Below, piece by piece: positions 42,283-51,831 of a stretch of DNA of 64,000 bases (its first letter is position 1; the number at the start of each line of letters is the position of its first letter). Under the pieces are notes generated by a model. The model ran no database searches, was not told the origin of the DNA, and worked only from the letters and a program-made list of their open reading frames with translations. Position numbers and translations under genes: made by a program. Source of the stretch: Mobilibacterium timonense (GTDB taxonomy: Bacteria > Bacillota > Clostridia > Peptostreptococcales > Anaerovoracaceae); assembly GCF_900155555.1 (NCBI RefSeq), contig NZ_FUHN01000005.1, positions 1-64,000 on the forward strand. Direction: 5' to 3'.

Positions 42283-43224
42283 TCAGTTCTTCGCCAGCTT
42301 TCTCACGGCTTCCACGATATCTTCTGCAGTCATGCCGTATTTCTTCAGGAGCTCATCCGGTTTTCCGGACTCTCCGAACACATCCTTCTGTCCTACCATC
42401 TCCACAGGGACCGGACAGTTCTTCACCACTACCTCAGCCACCGCGCTGCCAAGGCCTCCGATAACCGAATGCTCCTCGGCGGTCACGATCTTTCCCGTCT
42501 CTCTGGCGGCGCTGATAACGGCGTCCTCATCCAGCGGCTTGATCGTGTGCATGTCCAGGACTCTGGCCTGAATGCCCTCTCCAGCCAGTGTCTCTGCTGC
42601 CTCAAGGGCCGCTGCAGTCATGATGCCGGTGGCGATGATGGTGACATCGTCTCCCTCTCTCAGTGTCTCGGCCTTTCCGAGCTTGAACTCGTGATCCTCA
42701 TCGTAAAGAACCGGAACTGCGGACCGTCCCAGCCTCACATATGCCGGTCCTTCCATGTCCACGGCCTGTTTAAGGAGCTTCTTTGCGCTTACCGCATCCG
42801 ACGGGTTTATTACCACCATGCCCGGGATCTCCCTCATGAGGGCTATGTCCTCAAAAGTCTGATGGCTTGCTCCATCCTCTCCCACTGTGATACCCGCATG
42901 GGTGGCGCAGATCTTTACGTTTGCGCCGGTGTATCCGATGGAATTCCTGATGATCTCATAGGCCCTCCCGGCGGCGAACATGGCAAAGGTGCTTGCGCAC
43001 ACTACATGACCAGAGAGCGCTATGCCGGCGGCCTCAGCCATGAGATCCTGCTCGGCTATTCCAGACTGTACGAAACGCTCCGGAAAAACTCTGGCAAATT
43101 CTTTTGTCTTGGTGGATCCGGAGAGATCGGCGTCCATGACGATCAGCTTATCGTTGTTCGCACCTTCCTGCACCAGGAATTCTCCATATGCAGCCCTGGT
43201 CGCTATCTTCTTGCTCTCTGCCAT
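42283..43224 (-). CDS. Transketolase, C-terminal subunit
   Basis: A 313-residue protein covering the pyrimidine-binding and C-terminal domains of transketolase (MDADLSGSTKTKEF, FAMFAAGRAYEIIRNSI, VGEDGASHQTFEDIALMR). The catalytic-cofactor Glu region lies in GIAEQDLMAEAAGIAL. It pairs with the N-terminal subunit encoded just upstream; stop and start share bases in TAATG. Confidence 0.93.
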   Translation of the reverse strand: MAESKKIATRAAYGEFLVQEGANNDKLIVMDADLSGSTKTKEFARVFPERFVQSGIAEQDLMAEAAGIALSGHVVCASTFAMFAAGRAYEIIRNSIGYTGANVKICATHAGITVGEDGASHQTFEDIALMREIPGMVVINPSDAVSAKKLLKQAVDMEGPAYVRLGRSAVPVLYDEDHEFKLGKAETLREGDDVTIIATGIMTAAALEAAETLAGEGIQARVLDMHTIKPLDEDAVISAARETGKIVTAEEHSVIGGLGSAVAEVVVKNCPVPVEMVGQKDVFGESGKPDELLKKYGMTAEDIVEAVRKLAKN

Positions 43225-44051
43225 TAGTTGTCACCTCCCAGCTCCTGGATCGCCTGCGCCAGCTGCTCCTGATCCGGAGCCTTTCCGTGCCATCCTGCCT
43301 GATCCTCCATAAAGGAAACGCCTTTGCCCTTGACGGTGTTTGCGATTATCGCCGTCGGAACTCCCTTCGTGTGCCTTGCGCTCTCAAAAGCGTCGATGAG
43401 GTCAGGGAAGGAGTGCCCGTCCACCTCCAGTGTGTTCCAGCCGAATCGTCTGAACTTTCCTTCTACAGGGCGCACTCTCATTACATCGTCCACCCTGCCG
43501 TCTATCTGCAATCCGTTCAGATCCACGATCGCTACCAGGTTGTCCAGCTTTCTGTGAGCCGCTGACATCGCTGCCTCCCAGATAATGCCCTCCTGGAGTT
43601 CACCGTCACCGGTGAGAACATAGATCCTGCCGGACTTTCCGTCTATCTTGTTCGCCGTGGCCATCCCAACCGCGGCCGAAAAGCCCTGTCCGAGAGATCC
43701 TGTGGACATCTCGATCCCAGGCACTTTCCTCATGTTAGGATGCCCCTGGAAAGGACTATCTATCTTCCTCAGAGTCATCATATCCTCTACGTCAAAATAT
43801 CCTCTCTCTCCCAGGGCGGCGTAAAGTGCAGGAACCGCATGTCCCTTCGACAGAACGAACTTGTCCCTGTCCTCCATTTCCGGATCTCTGGGGTCGATGT
43901 TCATCACGTTGAAATAAAGTGCTGTAATGATGTCTGCCGCCGAAAGTGAACCGCCGGGATGTCCCGAGCCGGCAGCCGCAATGGCCTTGAGAGCATTGAT
44001 CCTCACCCTGCGGGCGGTCTCTGTCAACTCTGCGTAATTAGTCTTGCTCAC
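43224..44051 (-). CDS. Transketolase, N-terminal subunit
   Basis: A 275-residue thiamin-diphosphate-binding half of transketolase. GSGHPGGSLSAADI and TGDGELQEGIIWEAAMSAAHRKLDNLVAIVDLNGLQIDG carry the cofactor signature (GDG..N). The GTG at 44051 is chosen because AGGAGG is 5 bases upstream; the ATG at 44072 lies before that site. Split transketolase is common in Firmicutes and archaea and shuttles two-carbon units in pentose metabolism. Confidence 0.93.
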   Translation of the reverse strand: MSKTNYAELTETARRVRINALKAIAAAGSGHPGGSLSAADIITALYFNVMNIDPRDPEMEDRDKFVLSKGHAVPALYAALGERGYFDVEDMMTLRKIDSPFQGHPNMRKVPGIEMSTGSLGQGFSAAVGMATANKIDGKSGRIYVLTGDGELQEGIIWEAAMSAAHRKLDNLVAIVDLNGLQIDGRVDDVMRVRPVEGKFRRFGWNTLEVDGHSFPDLIDAFESARHTKGVPTAIIANTVKGKGVSFMEDQAGWHGKAPDQEQLAQAIQELGGDN

Positions 44052-44195
44052 GATTACCTCCTGATCATCCATAAACTATACAACACACGGGGAACTCCGT
44101 CCTCCCTTGTATGGATGATAACACAAGAGGGCTCCGGATTCTTGTTCCGCCGGTGTAAAATTGTTTTTTCTCTGTTCTGTCCCGTTGTCGCAGCG

Positions 44196-45596
44196 TCACA
44201 CGTGCATTATCAGGACGGCCATCCTGAAGTACGTCACAAGGGAGACCATGTCCGTAAGCGACGCCATAAGAGGGCCCGCCATGAGTGCAGGGTCCAGACC
44301 GATCCTCTTGGCCAGCATAGGAAGGAGCCCGCCTATACACTTGGCGATCACAACGATCACCACCATGGATGCACACACCGTCAGGGCCACCAGCGGTGGA
44401 TTGTGATCCAGGAAGACGATCCTGGCGAAATTGAGAGAGCTTATGCACAGTCCCACTATGAGGCTGACGCGGAGCTCTTTCCACAGGACCTTCGGCTCGT
44501 CACCCAGCTCTATTTCATCGGTGCCCATTCCGCGGATAATAAGCGTGGATGACTGGGTCCCGGAGTTTCCTCCCGTTCCCATCAGCATAGGCATGTAGAC
44601 TACAAGCGATATCACCTTGGACAGCGCGTCCTGATAGCTCTGAATGATGCCTCCTGTTATGACGTAAGAGCACATGAGAAGGAAAAGCCACGGAAGCCTC
44701 GCCTTCACGTGATCCCACACGGACATATCGAAATAGTCCTTGTCCTTGGAGTCGATAACTCCTCCCATTCGCTCGATGTCCTCGGTGGTCTCCTCCTCGA
44801 TGACGTCCATGATGTCGTCCACGGTGATGATGCCGACAAGGCGGCTCTCGTTGTCAACAACAGGAATGGCGATAAATCCGTATTTCTTGAAAAGGTCGGA
44901 TATCTCCTCCTGGTCGTCGTCCACGTGGGCGTACACAACGTCCTCCCGCATGATGTCAGACACCTTGGCATTATCCGGGGCGATCACCAGCGAACGCAGA
45001 GACACGACTCCGATGAGCTTCCTGCCGCTGTCAAGGACATAGCAGGTGTATATGGTCTCTGAGTCCATTCCCACGTCCTTGATGTGCTCAAGAGCCTCCT
45101 TGGCAGTCATCCCCTTCGTGAGGTTGATGTAGTCAGGCGTCATCAGGGAACCCGCCGAGTCCTCTTTGTACTTCAAAAAGGTGTTTATCTGGCGGCGTTC
45201 CTGTCTCGGGGTCTTCTCCAGGATCTTGTCCACTATGTTGGCCGGCAGCTCCTCGATGACGTCGATCATGTCGTCGAAGTCCAGCTCTTTTATGATGTAC
45301 TCGATCTCGGGATCGGTGATGATGTTGATGATCTCCACCTGATCGTCGATATCGAAATTGGCGAAGACATCTACGCTTATGTCCTTGGGAAGCGTCCGGA
45401 AAAGTATGACCGCCTTCTGCATGTCATACTCTCTCATCACGTCTCCCAGTATCTCCGCAATATCTACCGCGTTGTTCTTCAGCAGCTCATCACGGCACCT
45501 GAAGTACTTCTTTTCCTCGAGAAGCTCGAATACCTTCTCCTCGGTCTCGTCAAATGCCTGATCTCTCTGTGTGATCGCGCTCTCAGGATTTTCCAC
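44196..45596 (-). CDS. mgtE: Magnesium transporter MgtE
   Basis: A 466-residue Mg2+ channel: N-terminal superhelical domain (about 15-135), paired CBS domains (about 140-260, MTPDYINLTKGMTAKEAL and VSDIMREDVVYAHVDDDQEEI) and five membrane segments from about residue 285. The Mg2+-binding cytoplasmic domains gate the pore. The start is GTG with GGAGG 7 bases upstream. It is 41 bases downstream of ligA; no Mg-riboswitch is seen there. Confidence 0.95.
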   Translation of the reverse strand: MENPESAITQRDQAFDETEEKVFELLEEKKYFRCRDELLKNNAVDIAEILGDVMREYDMQKAVILFRTLPKDISVDVFANFDIDDQVEIINIITDPEIEYIIKELDFDDMIDVIEELPANIVDKILEKTPRQERRQINTFLKYKEDSAGSLMTPDYINLTKGMTAKEALEHIKDVGMDSETIYTCYVLDSGRKLIGVVSLRSLVIAPDNAKVSDIMREDVVYAHVDDDQEEISDLFKKYGFIAIPVVDNESRLVGIITVDDIMDVIEEETTEDIERMGGVIDSKDKDYFDMSVWDHVKARLPWLFLLMCSYVITGGIIQSYQDALSKVISLVVYMPMLMGTGGNSGTQSSTLIIRGMGTDEIELGDEPKVLWKELRVSLIVGLCISSLNFARIVFLDHNPPLVALTVCASMVVIVVIAKCIGGLLPMLAKRIGLDPALMAGPLMASLTDMVSLVTYFRMAVLIMHV

Positions 45597-45636
45597 AGCT
45601 GTTCCTCCTTCCGGGCCCGGCCCGGAGCCTCAGGCA

Positions 45637-47613
45637 TCAAGGTCTTCCCATCAGCTCCATCGCTTCCTCTTCTGTTATTATCTTCACTCCCAGCTCCTGA
45701 GCCTTCCTGTTCTTGGAAGACCCGGACCCCGGGTCATTGGTTATCAGATAGTCCGTCTTGCCGGACACCGACCCCGACACACGGCCCCCCTGGGCCTGTA
45801 TGGCTGCCTTCATGGCGTCCCTGTTCTCGAAGTGCTCCAGCGACCCGGTTATTACGAACACCTTGTCCTGAAGCAGGCTTCCCCTGTCCTCAACGCTCTC
45901 GTCGATCCTGAGCAGTGAGGAAAGCTCCTTCACCATGGCCATGTTGCCTTCATCAGCGAAGAATGCCTCATATTCATTTGCCAGGACCGGCCCTATTCCA
46001 TTGATGGAAGACAGCTCCTCTCCGGAAAGCTTTATTATCCTGTCCCAGCTCCCATGGCAGTGCCGTGCGATGACTCCGGCCGTTGCGACGCCGATCCCGG
46101 GGATCCCAAGCCCGGCCAGGATCCTCTCGGGTCTCGTGTTTCTGGCCTTTTCGATCGCATTGATGAGATTGTCGGCCGACTTCTCACCGAAGCCTTCCAT
46201 GGATGCAATCTCCTCCCTGTGCTGCTCCAGGCGGAAAATATCCGGGAACCCGTGGATCAGCCCAAGCCCCATGAGTTTCAGGAGCGTGGACTCCGAAAGG
46301 CCCTCGATGTTCATGGCATCCCGGGACACGAAAAGGGAAAACCGCTTTACTTTTTTCGCCACGCAGTCGGGATTCGTGCACACGAGAGTCTTGGTGCCGC
46401 CGTCGGCGCGCACCTCGGTGCGGCCTCCGCATACCGGACATTTATCCGGTATTTGCGCCTTTCCGCTGCGAGTGATGTTATCTGCGATCTGCGGGATTAT
46501 CATGTTGGCCTTGTAGACCTTTATCCTGTCTCCAATGCCCAGCTCCAGGTCTTCCATGATGTTGAGGTTGTGCACAGAGGCCCTGGACACAGTGGTCCCC
46601 TCCAGCTCCACCGGCTGAAACACAGCTATCGGATTCAGAAGCCCCGTTCTCGACGGGCTCCACTCGATCTCCATGAGGGTGGTCTCGGCCTCCTGGTCTC
46701 TCCACTTGAAGGCCATGGAGTCCCTCGGGAACTTCGCCGTGGTACCCAGTGTCGCGGCGTATTCAAGATCTTCCAAAGTAAGTACCAGTCCGTCGGATGG
46801 CACATCGAAGCCGGCGATCGCCGCCTCGTATTTATCTATGGTCTCCAGCAGATCTCCTCCGTCCACCATCTCGTAGTGGACCACGTCGAAGCCCTGCTCC
46901 TTCATCCATTCCATCTGCCTGCGCCTGCTGCCGCCAAAGTCAACATCTTCTGCGCTGCTAAGGGTGAAGGCAAAAAAGTTCACGTTTCTTTCCGCGGTTA
47001 TCCGGCTGTCCAGCTGACGGACAGAGCCGCTGCACAGGTTCCTCGGGTTTTTGTATTTCGCGTCTGCGTCGTCTATCTGGCTGTTGATCTTCTCGAAGTC
47101 GGAGTACTTGATAACGGCCTCCCCCCTGACAACGGTAGTACCCTTGTGAGGGATAGACTCCGGAACGTTGGTGAAAACCCTTGCGTTATCCGTGATCACC
47201 TCTCCGATCTCTCCATTGCCGCGGGTGACCGCCTTTGACAGCTCTCCGTTTTCGTATGTAAGGACCACCGTGAGCCCGTCCAGCTTCCACGACAGGAGCC
47301 CCTCGTGGTCTCCCAGCCAGGACTTCAGATGCTCCCTGTCCTTGGTCTTGTCCAGAGAGAGCATCCTGGAAGCGTGGCGTTCCTTTGGCAGAGCGGTCGA
47401 GACCTGATACCCCACGTTGATGGAAGGGCTGTCCTCAGGCCTGTATCCAGTCTCCTCCTCAAGAGCCCCCAGTTCGTCGTAAAGCGCGTCGTACTCGAAA
47501 TTCGTCATGATCTCCTGAGCCTCATCGTAATAGGCTCTGGAGGCCTCGTTCAGCTTAGCTATGAGTTCCCTTATCCTGACCTTCTTCGCTTCTGTTTCCC
47601 TGTTATCTGCCAT
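45637..47613 (-). CDS. ligA: NAD-dependent DNA ligase
   Basis: A 658-residue ligase: Ia domain, adenylation domain with the active lysine in SWKLDGLTVVL (near residue 117), OB fold, a four-Cys zinc finger (CPVCGGRTEV...CTNPDC), helix-hairpin-helix repeats (GIPGIGVATAGVIA) and a C-terminal BRCT domain (VFVITGSLEHFENRD). It seals nicks in replication and repair. It shares one base with the pcrA stop (TGATG), so the two are coupled. Confidence 0.96.
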   Translation of the reverse strand: MADNRETEAKKVRIRELIAKLNEASRAYYDEAQEIMTNFEYDALYDELGALEEETGYRPEDSPSINVGYQVSTALPKERHASRMLSLDKTKDREHLKSWLGDHEGLLSWKLDGLTVVLTYENGELSKAVTRGNGEIGEVITDNARVFTNVPESIPHKGTTVVRGEAVIKYSDFEKINSQIDDADAKYKNPRNLCSGSVRQLDSRITAERNVNFFAFTLSSAEDVDFGGSRRRQMEWMKEQGFDVVHYEMVDGGDLLETIDKYEAAIAGFDVPSDGLVLTLEDLEYAATLGTTAKFPRDSMAFKWRDQEAETTLMEIEWSPSRTGLLNPIAVFQPVELEGTTVSRASVHNLNIMEDLELGIGDRIKVYKANMIIPQIADNITRSGKAQIPDKCPVCGGRTEVRADGGTKTLVCTNPDCVAKKVKRFSLFVSRDAMNIEGLSESTLLKLMGLGLIHGFPDIFRLEQHREEIASMEGFGEKSADNLINAIEKARNTRPERILAGLGIPGIGVATAGVIARHCHGSWDRIIKLSGEELSSINGIGPVLANEYEAFFADEGNMAMVKELSSLLRIDESVEDRGSLLQDKVFVITGSLEHFENRDAMKAAIQAQGGRVSGSVSGKTDYLITNDPGSGSSKNRKAQELGVKIITEEEAMELMGRP

Positions 47614-49949
47614 CAGTCTTCTCCCGGATCGACCTTGGTGATCTTTACGAATCCTTTTCCTATCTTCTTCATCCCAACCGAATCGAACATGATCGACATG
47701 GTCTTCGCATCCTGCTCTATGAGCATACCCCGGCCGAACTTCGGATGTTCGAGGGTGTCTCCGATCTGGAAGTCCTCCACCGGACCTGCCTTGATCTCCC
47801 TCTTAACGTACTTCAGAGGATCAAAAAGCTTGCCAGCAGGTCTTCCCCCGTATCCGTCTGCGGTACCGTGGGATCTGCCGTTCACCGTCCTTGTGCCGTA
47901 AAGGCCTCCTTCTCCCCGGAAGCCTCCCTCCGAGGCCCTTCTCTTTTCCGGAGTCCTGTCCCCTTCGATCAGCGAACCGTCCATCTCCTTGAGAAAGTAC
48001 GACTCCATGGTGTAATCCGTCCGGCCGTAGAGGGTCCTGGTCTCCGCGCTGGTGAGATAGAGCTTTTTCTTTGCTCTCGTGATACCCACGTAGCAAAGTC
48101 TCCTCTCTTCCTCAAGCTTATCCTTGCTCTCGAGGGATGCTGCTCCGGGGAAGATGCCGTTCTCCATGCCAGGCATGAAAACTACCGGAAATTCCAAGCC
48201 CTTGGCGCTGTGCATGGTCATGAGTACCACCGCGTCTTCGTCCTCATCACGGTTGTCGATGTCCGACATGAGGGTGATACGCTCGAGGAAAGCGCTGAGC
48301 TCCGTAGGCTCATCCACATCGAACCCGCTCTCCCGCAGATCCTTGCGCTCCTCCTCCATCTCCTTTTCAAAGTCCTCAAAAGCACCGCCTGCCAGATTCT
48401 TCTGATATTCTGCCGCAACGGAGCGGAATTCCAGAATGTTCTCTATCCTGGCGTCGGCCTCCACCGTGTTGGCGTCCTCCAGAGCCTGGAGATAGCCGGA
48501 CATCTTCAGGACGTTGTCGTAGAGGTCTTCTATGGTCAGGTTCTCCTGCTCCGCCCTGCAGCTGTCGATCATGGCGATGAACTTGTCGATCTCGTGGCCG
48601 GCCTTCTTGCCGAGAGCGCCCCGCACGTCGGGCTCCTTGAGCGCCCTGTATATGCTGATGCCATAGGCGTTGGCATAGGCGGTCACCGCCCCGAGAGTCT
48701 TCGGACCCATGCCGCGCTTCGGCTCGTTTATGACCCTCGTAATGGCAACGTCATCGTCCGGGTTATCGATGAGATGGAGGTAGGACATCACGTCCTTGAT
48801 CTCCTTGCGGTCGTAGAAGCGAAGCCCCGCCAGCACGCGGTAGGGAATGCCCCGGAAAGAAAATTTTTCCTCGAAGGCGCGGGACTGTGCGTTCTTCCGG
48901 TAGAGGACCGCCATGTCGCTGTACTTGTAGCCTTCTTTATGGAGCCTGTCGATCTCGCTGCCTATAAACCAGGCCTCCTGCTTCTCGTCGTCCAGGCGGC
49001 GGTATTCGATCTTCTCACCTGCGGGCCTGCTGGTCCAGAGCTTCTTGTTCTTGCGGCCCTTGTTGTTTTTGATCACGGAGTTGGCGAGGGCCAGGATGTT
49101 GGCGTCAGAGCGGTAGTTCTGCTCAAGCTTGATGGTCTTTGCCTCTGGAAAATCCTTCTCGAAGTCAAGGATGTTGCGTATGTCTGCGCCTCTCCACTGG
49201 TAGATGCACTGGTCGTCGTCTCCAACCACACAGAGATTTCTGCTGGCGGAGGCGAGCAGCTCTATGAATTTGTACTGGAGATAGTTGGTATCCTGGTACT
49301 CGTCCACCATTATGTATTTGAACCTGTTCTGGTAGTGCTTCAGGATATCCGGATTCTCCTGGAGGAGCCTGACTCCGTTCCACAGGAGGTCGTCAAAATC
49401 CATGGCGTTGTTCTTCATCAGCTCGGACTGATACTCCCTGTAGATTTTGCCGACAGTCTGGGCGATGTGATCTCCCGCGTTGTCTTCCATATATGACTCG
49501 GGTGTGATCTCCTTTTCCTTGCAGCTGCTGATGGTGCTCTGGATCATGTTGACCGGGAACTCCTTCTCACTGATCTGGGCCTTCTTGAGGATCTGCTTTA
49601 TGAGGGCCTTCCTGTCGGACTCGTCGTATACGGTGAATCCGTTCTTGTATCCAAGCCTTTCACTCTGGTACCTGAGGATCCTGAGACATGTGGCATGGAA
49701 TGTCATGATCCAGATGCCATAGGTATCGTCTGTCAGGCTTTCCACCCTGTCCCTCATCTCCCCGGCGGCCTTGTTCGTGAATGTCACCGCCAGAATGTTA
49801 TAAGGGGATATCCCCTGTTCTATCATGTAAGCGATACGGTGTGTCATGGTGGTCGTCTTGCCGCTCCCCGCTCCGGCGAGGATCAGCAGAGGCCCCTGGA
49901 TGCACTGCACCGCACGCTGCTGTTCTCTGTTCAAACTGCTCAGATCCAT
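47613..49949 (-). CDS. pcrA: ATP-dependent DNA helicase PcrA (UvrD/Rep family)
   Basis: A 778-residue superfamily 1A helicase: Q-motif LNREQQRAV, Walker A AGAGSGKT, motif II VDEYQDTN, motif III GDDDQCIYQWRGA, motif VI VGITRAKKKLYL, and a C-terminal tudor-like domain typical of PcrA. It unwinds 3'-5' in repair and rolling-circle replication. The start MDLSSLN at 49949 is family-typical although AAGGAGA lies about 12 bases upstream; frame upstream lacks homology. Confidence 0.95.
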   Translation of the reverse strand: MDLSSLNREQQRAVQCIQGPLLILAGAGSGKTTTMTHRIAYMIEQGISPYNILAVTFTNKAAGEMRDRVESLTDDTYGIWIMTFHATCLRILRYQSERLGYKNGFTVYDESDRKALIKQILKKAQISEKEFPVNMIQSTISSCKEKEITPESYMEDNAGDHIAQTVGKIYREYQSELMKNNAMDFDDLLWNGVRLLQENPDILKHYQNRFKYIMVDEYQDTNYLQYKFIELLASASRNLCVVGDDDQCIYQWRGADIRNILDFEKDFPEAKTIKLEQNYRSDANILALANSVIKNNKGRKNKKLWTSRPAGEKIEYRRLDDEKQEAWFIGSEIDRLHKEGYKYSDMAVLYRKNAQSRAFEEKFSFRGIPYRVLAGLRFYDRKEIKDVMSYLHLIDNPDDDVAITRVINEPKRGMGPKTLGAVTAYANAYGISIYRALKEPDVRGALGKKAGHEIDKFIAMIDSCRAEQENLTIEDLYDNVLKMSGYLQALEDANTVEADARIENILEFRSVAAEYQKNLAGGAFEDFEKEMEEERKDLRESGFDVDEPTELSAFLERITLMSDIDNRDEDEDAVVLMTMHSAKGLEFPVVFMPGMENGIFPGAASLESKDKLEEERRLCYVGITRAKKKLYLTSAETRTLYGRTDYTMESYFLKEMDGSLIEGDRTPEKRRASEGGFRGEGGLYGTRTVNGRSHGTADGYGGRPAGKLFDPLKYVKREIKAGPVEDFQIGDTLEHPKFGRGMLIEQDAKTMSIMFDSVGMKKIGKGFVKITKVDPGED

Positions 49950-50085
49950 TATGTAAAAAGATCTCCTTCCATTTCTGTTGTGCCGTATGACGATAAAAGC
50001 ACAAGATATTCTACCACACAATCAGCGACCGATAAATTTGATGAAAAGCATTTTCTGAGTTTGGTAAAAATTAATCAATATTACA

Positions 50086-50099
50086 TGAATATACATTCA
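50086..50099. promoter_or_regulatory. Candidate ARG box between pcrA and gdhA
   Basis: TGAAT-ATAC-ATTCA, within ATGAAT/ATTCAT arms, matches the ArgR/AhrC core consensus in both half-sites. It lies 137 bases before pcrA and 170 bases upstream of the gdhA promoter. Confidence 0.4.
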
Positions 50100-50254
50100 T
50101 TAGTGTTTATCACTCTCCGCGCCCGTCTGCCAGGAATCACCGTGGATGATGCACGATTCATTGTATCCTGCATTCTCGAAGACTGTTGAAAAATACAACA
50201 AATCTGGCATTTTTTATTTTCTCGCAATAGAGACATTTTTGAATTGTATACATG

Positions 50255-50283
50255 TTGACAGTCTATTTTCAGGGTGTTAAAAT
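50255..50283 (+). promoter_or_regulatory. Strong promoter of gdhA
   Basis: TTGACA (50255-50260), a 17-base spacer and TAAAAT (50278-50283) with an extended -10 TG. The rest of the ~400-base interval 49950-50348 holds the ARG-box candidate and no gene. Confidence 0.75.
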
Positions 50284-50348
50284 TCAGTCGATGGCACGAA
50301 AGGCGCCACTAATCCATTTATAAAGTATTTTTATAAGGAGATACACCA

Positions 50349-51692
50349 ATGGCTAATTTAACACAGAAGTACATCGACATCGTAAAGGATCGTTATCCAA
50401 ACGAGCCTGAGTTCATTCAGACTGTTGAGGAAGTTCTGACATCCATCGAGCCAGTTGTTGAGGCTCATCCGGAGTACGTTGAATCCGGACTGATGGACAG
50501 GATCATCGAGCCTGAGAGAATGATCCAGTTCAGAGTTCCTTGGATGGACGATGAGGGCAAAGCTCATGTAAACAGAGGCTGGAGAGTTCAGTTCAACTCC
50601 GCGCTCGGACCTTACAAGGGCGGAATCAGATTTGCTTCTAACGTATATCCTGGAATCCTGAAGTTCCTGGCATTTGAGCAGATCTTCAAGAACTCCCTGA
50701 CAGGTCTTCCTATCGGCGGCGGCAAGGGCGGCTCCGACTTCGATCCTAACGGAAAGTCCAACAACGAGATCATGCGTTTCTGCCAGAGCTTCACAACAGA
50801 GCTCTACAAGTACGTTGGTCCTAACGAGGATGACCCTGCAGGAGACATGGGTGTAGGCGGAAGAGAGATCGGCTACATCATGGGTCAGTACAAGAGACTG
50901 ACAAACCAGTACGACGGAACATTCTCCGGAAAGGGAACTGAGAACGGCGGACTGTACGGAAGAACAGAGGCTACTGGATACGGAATCGTATTCTTCGCAA
51001 GAGAGGTCCTGAAGCACTTCGGCGAGAGCATTGAGGGCAAGAAGGTTGTTATCTCCGGATTCGGAAACGTTGCATGGGGAACAGCACAGAAGCTGGAGCA
51101 GCTGGGAGCTAAGGTTATCGCATTCTCCGGTCCAGACGGATACATCCTGGACGAGGACGGTGTTCTGGGCGAGAAGATCGACTACCTGCTGGAGCTGAGA
51201 GCTTCCGGAAAGAACATCTGCGCTCCTTACGCAGAGAAGTTCAAGGGTGCAAAGTTCATCCCTGGCGAGAAGCCATGGGGCGTAAAGGCAGACCTGTACA
51301 TCCCTTGCGCAATGCAGAACGATATTCAGCTTGAGCACGCTAAGCAGATGGTTGAGAACGGTGCAAGATACCTCATCGAGGGAGCTAACATGCCTACCAC
51401 AAACGAGGCTATTCAGTACCTGCAGGCTCACAACGTAGTTGTTGGACCTTCCAAGGCTGCAAACGCCGGCGGAGTTGCATGCTCCTGCCTGGAGATGAGC
51501 CAGAACGCTCAGCACATCGTATTCTCCGCTGATGATGTTTACGCTAAGCTGGAAGGCATCATGGTCAACATCTTCAAGCAGATCGAGGATGCTTGTGCAC
51601 AGTATGACCTGGGCGAGAATTTCGTAGCCGGCGCTAACATCGCTGGATTCGAGAGAGTCGCTAAGGCTATGATGTGGCAGGGACTTGTTTAA
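50349..51692 (+). CDS. gdhA: NAD(P)-specific glutamate dehydrogenase
   Basis: A 447-residue hexameric-type glutamate dehydrogenase converting 2-oxoglutarate and ammonia to glutamate. PYKGGIRF and GGGKGGSDFDP hold the substrate and catalytic lysines; the nucleotide domain shows VISGFGNVAWGTA. AAGGAGAT is optimal before the ATG. Codon use is strongly biased (AGA for Arg, GTT/GCT/ACA) compared with neighbours, which, with the strong promoter, points to very high expression. Confidence 0.96.
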   Translation: MANLTQKYIDIVKDRYPNEPEFIQTVEEVLTSIEPVVEAHPEYVESGLMDRIIEPERMIQFRVPWMDDEGKAHVNRGWRVQFNSALGPYKGGIRFASNVYPGILKFLAFEQIFKNSLTGLPIGGGKGGSDFDPNGKSNNEIMRFCQSFTTELYKYVGPNEDDPAGDMGVGGREIGYIMGQYKRLTNQYDGTFSGKGTENGGLYGRTEATGYGIVFFAREVLKHFGESIEGKKVVISGFGNVAWGTAQKLEQLGAKVIAFSGPDGYILDEDGVLGEKIDYLLELRASGKNICAPYAEKFKGAKFIPGEKPWGVKADLYIPCAMQNDIQLEHAKQMVENGARYLIEGANMPTTNEAIQYLQAHNVVVGPSKAANAGGVACSCLEMSQNAQHIVFSADDVYAKLEGIMVNIFKQIEDACAQYDLGENFVAGANIAGFERVAKAMMWQGLV

Positions 51693-51734
51693 TCGATACC
51701 ATCGGTTAACGGTTCTGAAGAACGCAACTAAAAG

Positions 51735-51765
51735 AGGAGCTGTCCGAAAGGACGGCTCCTTTTTC
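51735..51765 (+). terminator. Terminator of gdhA
   Basis: AGGAGCTGTCC pairs with GGACGGCTCCT (one wobble) around a GAAA-type loop, followed by five T. Confidence 0.9.
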
Positions 51766-51831
51766 AGTTACATCAATCACAGGCTTACATAAGAGTAAGG
51801 TCATCACGTAGCGAAGGCTATGATATCTCGA

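Noticed and set aside
44052-44072. ATG at 44072 as start of the transketolase N-terminal subunit
   Set aside because: The AGGAGG ribosome site lies inside this extension and points to the GTG at 44051.
47745-49496. 583-residue plus-strand frame over pcrA
   Set aside because: A mirror frame produced by the biased third positions of the minus-strand gene; no ribosome site and no recognisable domain. Similar long mirrors over addA, rmuC, ligA and the carboxypeptidase gene were dismissed for the same reason.
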